From: Anaeramoeba ignava | Taxonomy: Eukaryota > Metamonada > Anaeramoebidae | Assembly (NCBI GenBank): GCA_028826165.1 | Contig: JAPDFW010000132.1 | Span: 62,001-126,000 of the forward strand | DNA length: 64,000 nucleotides | Direction: 5' to 3' | The notes under the pieces: model-generated | Databases searched by the model: none | The model's input: the letters and a program-made list of their open reading frames with translations, nothing else | What the model was told of the DNA's origin: nothing | Shown here: in pieces, positions 22,116-34,382 of the stretch | Numbering within the stretch: position 1 is the first letter of the stretch | Layout of the letters: the number at the start of each line of letters is the position of its first letter | Program-made: the position numbers and the translations under genes

Positions 22116-24711
22116 ATGGAATTAAAATCTCAAAATCAATTTATAAAATCATCAATTAATGCATTTCCAATAAATAAAGAAATATTAAAACAATATAAAA
22201 TACCAATAGGAATAACAATAAATCCATTTGCAGAAAAAAATTCACAAGAAAAAATAGTAAAAAATTAAATAAAAAAATTAAAAAATTAAAAAAAATTTTT
22301 TTCTTCAATTTAAAAATCACTAACAAAAAAAAGGAAAATTCAGAAATAACATTTATAAATCCAACCAATAACATTATTCAACAATGTTCAAAATGTGGAG
22401 CTTTTTTAAATACATCTTTATTTGATAGAAATTTTGAATGTGAATGTCCACTGTGTAAATCTAAAAATACCGCTTTAAAAAAAGTATATATTCAAAACTC
22501 AATTGAAAAAGAGAAAGAGAAAGAAGAAAACTCAATATATGAAAGTTATTTACCTGATAAATTCACACAAGAAAAGCCACAATCACCAAGTTATTTTTTT
22601 ATAATTGATTGTTGTGCATTTTCAATAAGAAATTCAATTCCTCAATTATTACTTAATACTTTAAAAGAATTAATACAAAACGATGAATTGTTTGGAGGAG
22701 AAAGAGCAAGAATTGGATTTATAACATTTGATTCTACTGTTCATTTTTATAATTTTTCTGTTGTGGGTCAAAATCCCGAAATTTTTGTTGTTCCTGATTT
22801 TTTTGATATTGGTTTGCCTGCTCAAAAAAAGAATTTATTAGTTAATCTTCATCAATACAAGGATACTATTATTTCTTTTCTTGATTCTTTATCCAATAAT
22901 CTTGGAAAAAATCTTCCAGTTCTGGAAAATTCGTTACAAAATCCAAATGAGTTTTTTTCAGACTTACCTTCAGCTTTGGAGGCAATGTTTAAGATTTTGG
23001 TGAATAATTCTATTATTCTTTATTGTTTTATTATTTATTATTTATTTTCATTTTCATTTTAAAAGGAGCATTCTGGTGGAAAGGCTTTTGTTTTTCAAAC
23101 AACTCTTCCTTCATTTGGAAAATATGGAATCACTAAAAGAGAAAAAATAGATTTACTTGGAACAGAAAATGAAAAAATATTATTTAATCTCAATGAAACT
23201 AATGGGAAATTCTATGAAGAGTTTGCAAATAAATCCTGTATCAAAAAAATATCAATCGATCTGTTTTTATTTTCAACAAATTATATTGATATTACAACAC
23301 TTGGAATTCTGTCAAATCAAACAAAGGGAAATATTCATTATTATCCAAACATGGATTCAAAATTATCATCAATTCAAACAACTTTTCCCAATGATTTAAA
23401 GCAAAGTTTCCATAATATTGTTGGTTGGAATTGCAAATTATGTGTTTTGTCATCATATTTCAAATTTGTAAATCATTTTTCATCAAATGATACTTATTTG
23501 AATCTATTAAAGATTCCTCAAATTTCATCAAATCAAGCATTTACATTTGAACTTGATTTTAAACCCGATACTCAAGAAAAATTAATTCCCGGAGTTCAAG
23601 TTGTAGTGATGTAAAAATATTTAATTATTCAAAATATTCAAATTATTCAAATTATTAAAAATATTCAAATTATTAAGGTATACAAATCATGAAGGTGAAA
23701 ATATGATGCGTATTATTCAACTTAAATTCCCAATTAAAACATCTTTAGTTGAATTATTTCAATCAATTGATAGTGAAGCATTGATTAACTTATGGATTCA
23801 TAAAGGTTTTTTTTTAAAAATTTCTAAAAATCAAAAAATTAAATTTAATTTAAAAAAATTTTTAAAGGAATAAAAAATGCTTCTTTGAAAAAAATTTCCG
23901 AAATTCGTGATAGTTTTATAACAAATTGCTCAAAAATAATCCAAAATTACTTTTCTGTTTTAAATTCAATTCAACCAATAGAAAAAACTAAAATTAGAGA
24001 AAATTTAATAAATTATCTTCCAGATTCTCTCAAATTATTACCAATTCTATCATTATCTTTAACAAAAGTAAACAAAATGAATAAAATAACATGAATTATT
24101 TTTTATTAATCAATTCAAATTAATTCCTCTTTTTTTTTTAAACAAAGAATATACTTTTTTCACCAGGAAGAATAAGTATTGATGAAAGATCATTTGAATT
24201 TTATAAACTCTTATATTCTCCAATTCAACAAATTTCCTTATTTATATTTCCTCAAATTTTTTCCTTAAAAGAATACTTATTAAATGAAGCTGAAAATGCT
24301 TATCAAATTTCAAATACAAAAAAAAGTTTAAAAAGTGATAATATTTATATTTTTTGCAATGGTCAAAAATTTGTAATTTGGATTGGCAAAAATTTATCAA
24401 CAGAAATAATTCAATCTTTATTTAATGTTCCAAATTTTGATAATATTGATAAAGAAACAAATTTAATTGATTCTCATCTTGAAATTAATGATAAAATGTT
24501 CAAAATTATAAATCAAATTCAATCACAATTAAACAAAATTTTATCAATTGAAATTGTTAAAGAAGGAAATGTTCCTCAAAAAAAAATTATTGATTCTTGG
24601 TTAGTTGAAGATAGATTAAGTATTACAATGAATTTTCAAGAATTTCTTTATGAAATTTATCAAAATATTCCAATTAGCTCAACAACTTCTTCTGATTTTT
24701 TAAAAAAATAA
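22116..24711 (+). CDS. SEC24: Sec24 COPII coat subunit, 6 exons, 747 aa
   Basis: Cargo-selecting subunit of the COPII coat that buds vesicles from the ER. Exons 22116-22256, 22334-22999, 23066-23610, 23678-23805, 23868-24067, 24148-24711. The zinc ribbon uses CSKC (65-68) and CPLC (85-88). The vWA-like trunk shows YFFIIDCCAFSIRN, ARIGFITFDSTVHFYNF and SGGKAFVFQTTLPSFGK, and LLVNLHQYKDTI is the Sec24-type strand. Beta-sandwich and helical parts follow, then a gelsolin-like module and the closing LVEDRLSITMNFQEFLYEI, also family-typical. It lacks the long Pro-rich N-terminus of animal and yeast Sec24, so it is shorter than usual. All introns are 62-80 bp. Compatible with TEX261 acting in the same route. 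Confidence 0.92.
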
Positions 24712-24848
24712 TCAATTAAAAAAACAAAACAAAAACAATAAATTATAGAAATTTAAAGAAATTTAAAAAAGAAATTTAAAAAAGAAATTTAAAAAAGAAA
24801 TTTAAAAAAGTTTAAAAAAGTAAAAATTTAAATCTAAATTTAAATTAT

Positions 24849-27491
24849 CTACTTAAAAAATGAAATATTATTCATCACAAAAATCCAGAATAATGTAAAG
24901 GGTCCTGTCATTAAAGTTCCAACAATAATAGCTAAAAAGAAATTTTTTTTTGAAAATAACAATAAATTAATAAAATTTTTAAATTTAAAAATTTCAATCA
25001 AAATTAAAAAAAAATTTTTCTTTTATTTTTAAAAAAAAAATACTTGTAGAAATTGCTTCTCTTCCTAAATTATATTCTTGACCAATTGTAAATGCTGCAA
25101 CAGCTAATGGCATTTCTGAAACAATAACTGCACTTTGTAAAATTTTTCCTCTTTTTTGATTTAAAAAAAAATCCCGAAAAGTAAAAAAAATTTTTTTTTT
25201 CTTTATTTTTTAAAAAATTTTTACCTTATATTAAATGGAATACAAACTAAAACAACAAGAATTGGAAAAGCAAAATGACGAAGAAAGAGCCAAATTATCA
25301 TTGATTTCCAACCACTACTAATAATTCTTTTACGAATATAACTAAATGATTTATTAAAAAAAAAGAAAATGAATAATAAATAAGAGGAAATTTATTTTGA
25401 AAGAAATTTATCAAAAAAAAAAATAAATACACAAAAATTCCGACACAAAATAAAGCAGCTGGAACTAAAGAACTAAAAGAAATAAAAAGACAATTTTTGA
25501 TTTTTAATTTAAATATTTTTGAATTTAAATATTTTTGATTTGAAATATTTATGAATTGAAATATTTTTGAATTGAAATATTTTTGAATTGAAATATTTTT
25601 TAATTTAAATATTTTTGAATTTAAATATTTTTAAATTTAAATATTTATAAATTGAAATATTTTTAATTTGAAATATTTTTAATTTAAAATATTTTTGATT
25701 TACGCTGAAAGTGGATCAACTATCATTGAAAGAGCAGTAGGAACAGGAAGTTTAAGAAAAGAATAAGCAAGTCCAAGAAAATTTGACCATAAAGGAAGAT
25801 TTGTAACTAATGATTTGAATAAAGTTTTCTTAAAAGATTTTTTATTTTTTATTGGAGTTCGAGAATCATCATCAATTGATGAAGAGGAAAATTGTAATTG
25901 AATCCAACTAGCATCATCAATAAGATTTTCATTTTGATTTTGATTTGAATTTTCATTTTGATTTTGATTTTGATTTGAGTTTTCATTTTCATTTTGATTT
26001 TTATCTTGATTTTGATTTTGATTTTGATTTTGATTTTCATCTTGATTTTCCATAATATCAGTTATTTCAGTTAATTCAGTTATTTCTTGAAAATCAGTTT
26101 CTTCACTTTTTTCTATTTTAATTTTTTTTATTTGTTCAAGTTTTTCTTTTTCAAGCTTTTCTTTTTCAAGTTTTTCTTTTTCAATTTCTCTTTTAATTTG
26201 TAATTTTTCCATTAGAAAAAAAACAAAAGGAAATCTAAATATATTAAAAAATGTTGACATAACTGGATAAATATCATAACTTTCATCAAAAATTGATCGA
26301 AGAATTGGGATTCCAAAAATAATTTGACTAAAAATAATTTTTTAAAATTGATTATTAAATTCATGTTTTAAATTGATATTTTAAATTGATTGTTAAATCC
26401 ATTTTTAAATTGATAAATTAAATTGATATTTTAAATTGATATTTTAAATTGATTTTTAAATTAATTGTTAAATTGATATTTTAAATTGATATTTTAAATT
26501 GATTTTTAAATTAATAAATTAATATTTTAAATTGATATTTTAAATTGATATTTAAATTGATATTTTAAATTGATATTTAAATTGATATTTTTAAATTGAT
26601 TTTTAAATTAATTGTTAAATTGATATTTTAAATTGATATTTTAAATTGATATTTAAATTGATATTTAAATTGATAATTAAATTGATTTTTAAATTGATAT
26701 TTTTAAATTGATATTTAAATTGATATTTTTAAATTGATATTTAAATTGTTATTTTAAATTGATTTTTAAATTGATATTTTAAATTGATTTTTAAATTAAT
26801 ATTTAAATTGATATTTAAATTGATATTTTAAATTGATATTTTTAAATTAATAAATTGATATTTAAATTGATATTTTAAATTGATATTTTAAATTGATATT
26901 TTAAATTGATTTTTAAATTGATAAATTAATATTTTAAATTGATAAATTGAAAATATCTACTTAGGCCAAGCAAAAATGATATAAATCAATGCATAAATTC
27001 CTTGTTGTTTTTTCAGTTTTTTAAAAAAAACATATACAAAACAAATTAAAGCAGCTAAATCAATTAAAATTAATAAATAATTAATAAATAAATAAATAAA
27101 GAAACAAAAAAATAAACTATAAAAAAGAATACCAATAATATTTGCAACAATATACATAAGAGCAAAATTCCAATCCATCTTTTCAGAAGGAATATTTATA
27201 AAAGCACGAAATAAAATTGCAGGAAGACAAATTTTTAAAACAAAAACATTCATATTTCTTAATGTTTGTTCTGGTTGAATAATTTTTGTGAAAGCAGCAA
27301 GCCAACCACTAATAAAAAATATGAGAAGTGCTTTTGGGAAATGTTTTTAATTTTAATTTTAATTTGAATTTTATAAATGAATTTTAATTTTAATTTTAAT
27401 TTTAATTTTAATTTTAATTTAATTTTAATTTTAATTTTAATTTACCAAGTGATTGATAAGTAACTTGAAGATAAGCTGAATTGTTTGACAT
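24849..27491 (-). CDS. PIN-like (PILS / membrane transport protein) carrier, 7 exons, 462 aa
   Basis: Member of the auxin-efflux-carrier-like Mem_trans superfamily, which in plants and yeast sits in the ER membrane; the substrate here is unknown. Exons 27446-27491, 26961-27330, 25704-26327, 25431-25472, 25225-25341, 25044-25150, 24849-24931. Key signs are two five-helix bundles, the NQIIFGIPIL block after a helix (family N..xGxP motif, rebuilt across the intron at 26960/26328), and the mirrored C-terminal block EMPLAVAAFTIGQEY then TLMTGPFTLFW. A cytosolic loop (about 185-275) carries EKLEKEKLE and NQNQNENQ repeats. An extra 70-bp intron inside exon 2 (around 27061-27133) is possible since the frame is open either way. 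Convergent with Sec24. Confidence 0.82.
25473..26960 (-). repeat. AT-repeat introns of the PILS-like gene
   Basis: The intron at 26328-26960 is an array of ATATTTTAAATTGAT-like units (on the plus strand AAATTGATATTT). The intron at 25473-25703 has a smaller TTTTTGAATTGAAATA array. The exon 25704-26327 lies between them. Confidence 0.8.
27331..27445 (-). repeat. TTTTAAT repeat intron with the TATAAATGAATTTT element
   Basis: First intron of the PILS-like gene, 115 bp. It contains the same TATAAATGAATTTTAAT element seen in AspRS and phosphoesterase introns, in a TTTTAAT array. Confidence 0.7.
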
Positions 27492-27639
27492 TTTTAATTT
27501 TAAATTTTATATTTTATAATAAAAAAAAAAAGGATTTAAATGTTGATCTAATTATCCCTTTATTAATTTTATTTTAGAAAAAGAAAAAAAATGAAAAAAA
27601 AAATGAAAAAAAAAAATAAATTTATATAAAAAATGAGAA

Positions 27640-28190
27640 TAAATTTAAATTAATAATTAATTTAATTTTCTTTTTTATTTATTATTTTAAATTAATTTCT
27701 AAATTGAATATTAAATTAAATCTATTCTTATTTTTATATTTTATATGTTAAATATTTAAATAATAAAAATAATTAAATCTAAAACAATAAATTATTATTT
27801 TAAACATAGAATTAAATATTAAATTATATTTTTAAATTAATTTATAAATTAAATATTAAGTTAAACTTATTCTTATTTTTATATTTTTATGCTAAATATT
27901 TTTAATAATAAAATATTTTAAATTTAAAACATTAAATTATTATTTTAGACATAAAATTAAATATTAAATTATATTTTTAAATTAATTTATAAATTAAATA
28001 TTAAATTAAATCTATTTTCATTTTTTATATTTTTATGCTAAATATTTTAATAATAAAATGTTTAAATCTAAAACAATAAATTATTATTTTAATAATAAAA
28101 TTAAATATTAAATTATATTTTTAAATTAATTTATAAATCGAATATTAAATTAAATCTATTCTCATTTTTTATATTTATATGTTAAATAAA
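27640..28190. repeat. Second 145-bp AT satellite, about 4 copies
   Basis: The core AAATTAATTT starts at 27689, 27834, 27979 and 28123 (spacings 145, 145, 144). Units also carry TCTATTCTTATTTTTATAT and AAAACAATAAATTATTATTT. The core is shared with the larger satellite at 17005-19180; the rest differs, so it is a related but separate subfamily. It again lies between two divergent genes (PILS-like minus, Slo plus). Confidence 0.85.
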
Positions 28191-28324
28191 ATGAAAGAAA
28201 AAATTAATCAAAAAAAATTTACTTATCACGAAAAAAAAGGAGAAACAAAATGAAAAAAAAAGGAGAAAAAGAAAGGGAAAAGAAAGGAAAAAGATTTTAA
28301 ATTTGCTTTTTTTTAATAATTTTG

Positions 28325-28390
28325 GTTTTTCATTTTTTTCTTTTTCATTTTTTCTTCTTTGTTATCTTTTTTGTTGTTTCAAGTTTTCAA
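28325..28390 (+). promoter_or_regulatory. Candidate initiator of the Slo channel gene
   Basis: TTTTTCATTTTTTTC and TTTTTCATTTTTTC (A of TCA at 28332 and 28347) lie 59 and 44 bp before the ATG at 28391. An in-frame ATG at 28322 lies upstream of both elements and would encode MVFHFFLFHFF, which is just the translated promoter, so it is not used here. Confidence 0.5.
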
Positions 28391-31300
28391 ATGAATATTT
28401 CAGAGTCATCATTAACAGTTCTTGCAGTAATTTTTGTTGTTGGATTTTTAATCGTTTTAGCAGGAGCAATTTTATATTGGATTATAACAAAAACAGTACC
28501 AATGAATACAAAAGGCAAATGTGGTTCATTTCTTAAAAGTTATAAAAAATTTAAGAATTTTCTTCAACACATTCTTCGCCTTAATTCAAAAACAGGAGCT
28601 ATTTGGGTAATTTTTATTTACTTTAACTCCGATTATTAAATATAAATTCAATCAAAAAAAAAATAATTTTATTTATAAATAAGATCAAATAATTGATTAC
28701 TAATTAATACAATAAATTGATATAATAAATTAAATTAAAATAATAAATTAAATTAAAATAATAAATTAAATTAAAATAATAAATTAAATTGAAATAATAA
28801 ATTAAATTGAAATAATAAATTAATTTTAAATAATAAATTAAATTAAAATAATAAATTAATTTTAAATAATAAATTAATTTTAAATAATAAATTAATTTTA
28901 AATAATAAATTAATTTTAAATAATAAATTAATTTTAAATAATAAATTAATTTTAAATAATAAATTAAATTAAAATAATAAATTAAATTAAAATAATAAAT
29001 TAAATTAAAATAATAAATTAAATTAAAATAATAAATTAAATTAAAATAATAAATTAAATTAAAATAATAAATTGAATTAAAATAATAAATTGAATTAAAA
29101 TAATTGATTTGGAAAATTTAGGAAGCATTTCAAAATGGTTGCACATTAATAGCTATAATTCTATATATTATTCAATTATATGGAACAAGAAATCAAAAAT
29201 CTTTTGATGTTGAAACTTTTGTTGCTTTTGCTTTTGCACTAGAATATACATTAAAATTTATAATTTCCAACAGTAAAGTAAAGTATTATGTTTCGAGATG
29301 GGGAATTATTGATTTTGCAACTTTTATGCCAACTTTTATTACGTAATTAATTTTTAATTGAAATAATATTTTGTTGAATTTTGGTTTTATTTGAGATTAA
29401 TTATTTTCGTAATTATTTTTGTTGATTTAGATGGGGAATGGATAAAGATGAATATGGTGCAAATATGGAAGCAATGAGAACTTTAAGAATACTGAGAATA
29501 TTTAAAATTTATCGACTTCTTGTTTACTTTCAAAAAGGTATTTTGGTTTTCATGTTTAAAAAAATATTTTTGTTTTCATGTTAAAAAATTTTTTTCAATT
29601 AAATAGATATAAATAAACAAATTGCAAAAGTTGGGATGTCTATTGTTGCATTTATTACTGTTACTGCTTCTTTTTTTATTTATATTGAAAACAGATATTT
29701 AGATTCAAGTGATAAATTAGAATTTCATGATGGAATTTATTTTATGGTTGTAACAATTTCAACAGTTGGATATGGAGATATTTCACCAGAAACAACATTA
29801 GGAAGACTTTTTATGACAGCTATGATTTTAGTTATTGCAGTTATCATTCCTTATCAAGTAAGAAAGAAAGAATAATTCAATTCAATAAAAATATTTAATT
29901 TAATTCAATTCAATTTAATTTAATAAAAATATTTAATTTAATTTAATTTAATTTAATTCAATTCAATAAAAATATTCAATTCAATTTAATAAAAATATTT
30001 AATTTAATATTTAATTCAATTCAATTCAATTTAATTCAATTCAATAAAAATATTTAATTCAATTCAATTCAATTCAATTCAATAAAAATATTTAATTCAA
30101 TTTAATAAAAATATTTAATTCAATTTAATTTAATTTAATTTAATTTAATTTAATAAAAATATTTAATTCAATTTAATTCAATTCAATAAAAATATTTAAT
30201 TTAATTCAATTCAATTCAATTTAATTTAATAAAAATATTTAATTTAATTTAATTTAATTTTAATTCAATTCAATTTAATTTAATAAAAATATTTAATTTA
30301 ATTTAATAAAAATATTTAATTTAATTTAATTTAATAAAAATATTTAATTTAATTTAATTTAATTTAATAAAAATATTTAATTTAATTTAATTTAATTTAA
30401 TAAAAATATTTAATTTAATTTAATTTAATTTAATTCAATTTAATTTAATTTAATAAAAATATTTAATTCAATTCAATTTAATTTAATAAAAATATTCAAT
30501 TTAATTTAATTCAATTCAATTTAATACAATTCAATAAAAATATTTAATTCAATTCAATTCAATTCAATAAAAATATTTAATTCAATAAAAAATATTTAAT
30601 TCAATTTAATTCAATTCAATAAAAATATTCAATTCAATTCAATAAAAATATTTAATTCAATAAAAATATTCAATTCAATTTAATAAAAATATTTAATTCA
30701 ATTCAATTCAATTTAATAAAAATATTTAATTCAATTCAATTCAATTTAATAAAAATATTTAATTTAATTTAATTTAATTTAATTTAATTTAATTTAATTT
30801 AATAAAAATATTCAATTCAATTTAATTTAATTTAATTCAATTTAATAAAAATAATTCAATTCAATAAAAATATTCAATTTAATTTAATTCAATTCAATTT
30901 AATAAAAATATTTAATTTAATTTAATTCAATTCAATTTAATAAAAATATTTAATTTAATTTAATTCAATTCAATAAAAATATTCAATTTAATTTAATTCA
31001 ATTCAATTCAATTCAATTTAATAAAAATATTTAATTTAATTCAATTTAATAAAAATATTTAATTTAATTTAATTTAATTTAATTTAATTCAATAAAAATA
31101 ATTCAATTCAATAAAAATATTTAATTTAATTCAATTCAATTCAATTTAATAAAAATATTTAATTTAATTCAATAAAAATATTTAATTCAATTCAATAAAA
31201 ATATTTAATTCAATTCAATAAAAATATTTAATTTAATTTAATTTAATTTAATTCAATTTAATAAAAATATTTAATTCAATTTAATAAAAATATTTAATTT

Positions 31301-34246
31301 AATATTTAATTCAATTCAATTCAATTCAATATTCAATTCAATTCAATTCAATATTCAATTCAATTCAATTTAATTTAATAAAAATAATTTAATTCAATTC
31401 AATAAAAATATTTAATTTAATTCAATTCAATAAAAATATTTAATTCAATTAAATTCAATTTAATAAATGAAATTCAATTCAATTCAATTCAATAAAAATA
31501 TTTAATTCAATTTAATAAAAATATTTAATTTAATTCAATTCAATTTAATTCAATTCAATTTAATAAAAATATTCAATTTAATTTAATAAAAATATTCAAT
31601 TTAATTTAATTTAATTCAATAAAAATATTTTAGTTATCAGAATTAACAAGTTTACTCGGTGATGTTAATCCATATATTGGAGCATACCAAGGAACAAAAG
31701 AAAAAAGACATGTTATACTAACAGGACAAATAACACCATCATCTTTAATGTTCTTTTTATCCGATTTCACAAGAAGAAAACCAAAAAATCGAAATATTGA
31801 TTTTGTTATTCTTCAAAGGAAAAAACCAGCTCGAGAAATAGAAACAATAATAGAAAGTCCAACTTATGTCGAAGACATAAAATGGATTGTAGGATCATCC
31901 ATTGACGACCAAGATCTGCAACGCGCTGGAATTCACTTTGCAGAATCAGTATTTGTCTTTGTCGATAAATTTTCAGAAGATCCCAAAACAGCGGATACAA
32001 AAACACTTCTTACACTTCTTGCTATAGAAGAGCTGAATAACTTTTCGAGAATTTTTGTGCAAGTACTTCATCCGGAGAAACAGGTTTCATTGACAAAGGA
32101 CGCAGCTATAATCTCCATTTTGGAAATGAAAGGGTATCTTTTGGCTCAAAGTTGCATGTGTCCTGGATTTTCCACTTTTATTTTCAACTTAATCACAAAC
32201 ACTTTGGATACTAAACAACCAGAGAAATGGACACAAGAATACAAGGTTGGAAGGAATATGTACATTGTGACTTTTCTTTTTGATGAGAAATTTGCAGGAA
32301 AATCTTTTATTGAAGTTTCTATTGATTTTCAACAAAAAGGTGTTTGTTTGTTTGCTTTACTTATGGAAGTTGAAAACAGACATGTTTGTGTCCTTAACCC
32401 TGGACTATCATACAATATACAAGAGGATGATATCGGTTTTCTGATCACTTCTTCTGAATCTGATTATATTAGACTTCTGGAATTGGAAAAGCAAAAAAAC
32501 TTAATATTTCATGATAAATCAGAAAGTTTCACAAAAATATCAATGAATTCAATCAATCTTGGAGTTATGGGAACTTTGAAAGCATTTGAGAATGAGGATG
32601 AGAAACATAAGCAAGAAATTGATCTTGAAAATTCTTTTTCTGATACTTCTGATAGTGTTAAAGAAAATGAAATCAAAAAAGAAGAAAAAAATAATGAAAA
32701 TAAAGATAATGATGAAAATAAAGATAATAATAAAGATAAAGATAAAGATAATGATGAAAATAAAGATAATAATAAAGATAAAGATAAAGATAAAGATAAA
32801 GATAAAGATAAAGATAAAGATAAAGGTGTTACTTTTGATACAACTGTTTATGATCCACAATTGAATTCACCACTTATTAATCAAGATTTGAATCAAAATC
32901 AAAATCAAAATCAAAATCAAGATGAAAATCAAAATCAAAATCAAAATCAAAATCAAAATCAAAATCAAAATCAAATTCAAAATAAATTATTACATAAATC
33001 ATCCAAATCCAAAAACTTTATGCAAAGAGATCCATATCGAATAACAGAAAAATTTCGTCGAGAAACATTAGATCAAATTGAAATTTCCGAAATAAACTTT
33101 TTTGATGATGACGATCTAGATTTAAAAACAAACGAACAAGATATACCAATTCCAGAAGGGAATTTACGACGAGTAAACACTTGCGAACGAAGACCATTAA
33201 ACAAAAGCAAGTTAGTAGCATGCAGTGGGTTCAACGGGCATATAATATTAATGGGGAACACAAGTGGAATTGCCTATTTTATAACACATTTAAGATCAGT
33301 TGATTGGAAAGTGCAAATTCCAATTGTGATTCTTCATCCAGATTTTCCAGAAAGCACATGGAAAGAAATCAATTTCTTCCCTTTTATTTATTATGTTGCT
33401 GGCAATCCCACTAAGATTCTCGATCTTGAACGTGTTGGTGTTTCTCATGCTAGTAGAGTCATATTTCTTCCTGAAAATTCACGTATTCATGAACTCCAAC
33501 AGGATCCGGATCTCGGTGATTTTTTTGCGGATTCGGAAACTATATCAACAATTCGAAGCATAGAACATCTTTCTAGTAAACCATTCATCATCACTGAACT
33601 TCTTCATTCTGAAAGCATGAAATTCTTGAAACTGAAATTTCGCAAGCAGAGAAATAGCATTTCCAAATTAATCAGTAATCCAACCAAAAAAAAGAAAAAA
33701 AATAAATGGAAAGTTGGCAAATTTGGCGGTTCAATTGTCTCCAGAATGCTCAATCTTGGTGGAGGAGAAAGCCAGGATGTGTACAATTCACATCCCTATT
33801 TCGCAAGCGGTAGAGTTCTTCTTTCATCAATGATGGACTCCTTATTGTCTTATATTTATTGGACTCCAGAATTACTTCATATCATTTCCCAACTTATTTT
33901 CTCAAAGAAATTTGATCATTTGGATTCTGAAATCCAGCAATCAAGTGTGTTTCTTTATAAAATTCCTGAAATTTTTAACGGAAAATACTTCCAACAATTT
34001 TTCTCAACTTTGGCTAAGCAATTTGGAATTATTTGTTTGGGTTTATATCGTTCTGGAAAGCATTTTGAAGAACACTCTCCTTTGCCATATGTCTTTACTA
34101 ATCCTCCTCCTGATACTTTGATTTATCATGAAGATTCTGCTTATCTTTTAAGTTCTTCTTTGGATTTAATTTCTGATGCAATGACACAAATTCAATCTCA
34201 AAAAATTTCACTTGAACCATTTCTTATTAATAAAAAGAATGATTAA
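28391..34246 (+). CDS. Slo/BK-type potassium channel alpha subunit, 5 exons, 1135 aa
   Basis: Voltage- and ligand-gated K+ channel of the plasma or an internal membrane. Exons 28391-28606, 29122-29342, 29431-29537, 29607-29857, 31634-34246. An S0-like helix (about 8-33) precedes S1-S6. S4 reads RTLRILRIFKIYR and the selectivity filter TVGYGD is at 234-239. S6 leads straight into RCK1 (HVILTGQITPSSLMFFLSDF; LLAQSCMCPGFSTF; LNPGLSYNIQEDDIGF), matching BK closely. The BK RCK1 acidic pair appears kept as EDPKTAD (Asp381, Asp386). A linker of about 120 residues holds KDKD and NQNQ repeats. RCK2 begins near 785 (GFNGHIILMGNTSG) and ends with FASGRVLLSSMMDSLLS and IYWTPELLHII. The Asp-rich calcium bowl normally found before that segment is absent. 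Confidence 0.92.
28607..29121 (+). repeat. 515-bp TAAATTAAAATAA repeat intron (Slo intron 1)
   Basis: Unique first 70 bp including ACTCCGATTATT, then AATAAATTAAATTAAA units and an AATAAATTAATTTTAA block. Acceptor AAATTTAG. Confidence 0.85.
29858..31633 (+). repeat. 1776-bp repeat intron of the Slo gene
   Basis: Donor GTAAGAAAG, acceptor ATATTTTAG. The array mixes AATTTAATTCAATTCAAT runs of variable length with the spacer AATAAAAATATT, giving a two-level structure (5-bp AATTC/T steps punctuated by a 12-bp spacer). No ORF of note. Confidence 0.9.
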
Positions 34247-34382
34247 TTTTTTTTTTATAATTTTTTATATTAATTTTTGCCAGTTCAATTTGTTAAAAAA
34301 GAAATTTGTTCCTTTTTTTTGTTCCTCTTTTTTTAATTTTTTAATTTTTTATTCTTTATTATTTATTTAAAAAAAAACTTTA

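Noticed and set aside
27061-27133. Extra short intron inside PILS exon 2
   Set aside because: GTATTC and TTTAG ends exist but the frame is open through it; kept as exon, although RNA data could overturn this.
28322-28390. Upstream in-frame Met for the Slo channel (MVFHFFLFHFF)
   Set aside because: The codons coincide with the TTTTTCATTTTT elements placed 44-59 bp before the next ATG, as in other genes; the S0 helix begins after the later Met.
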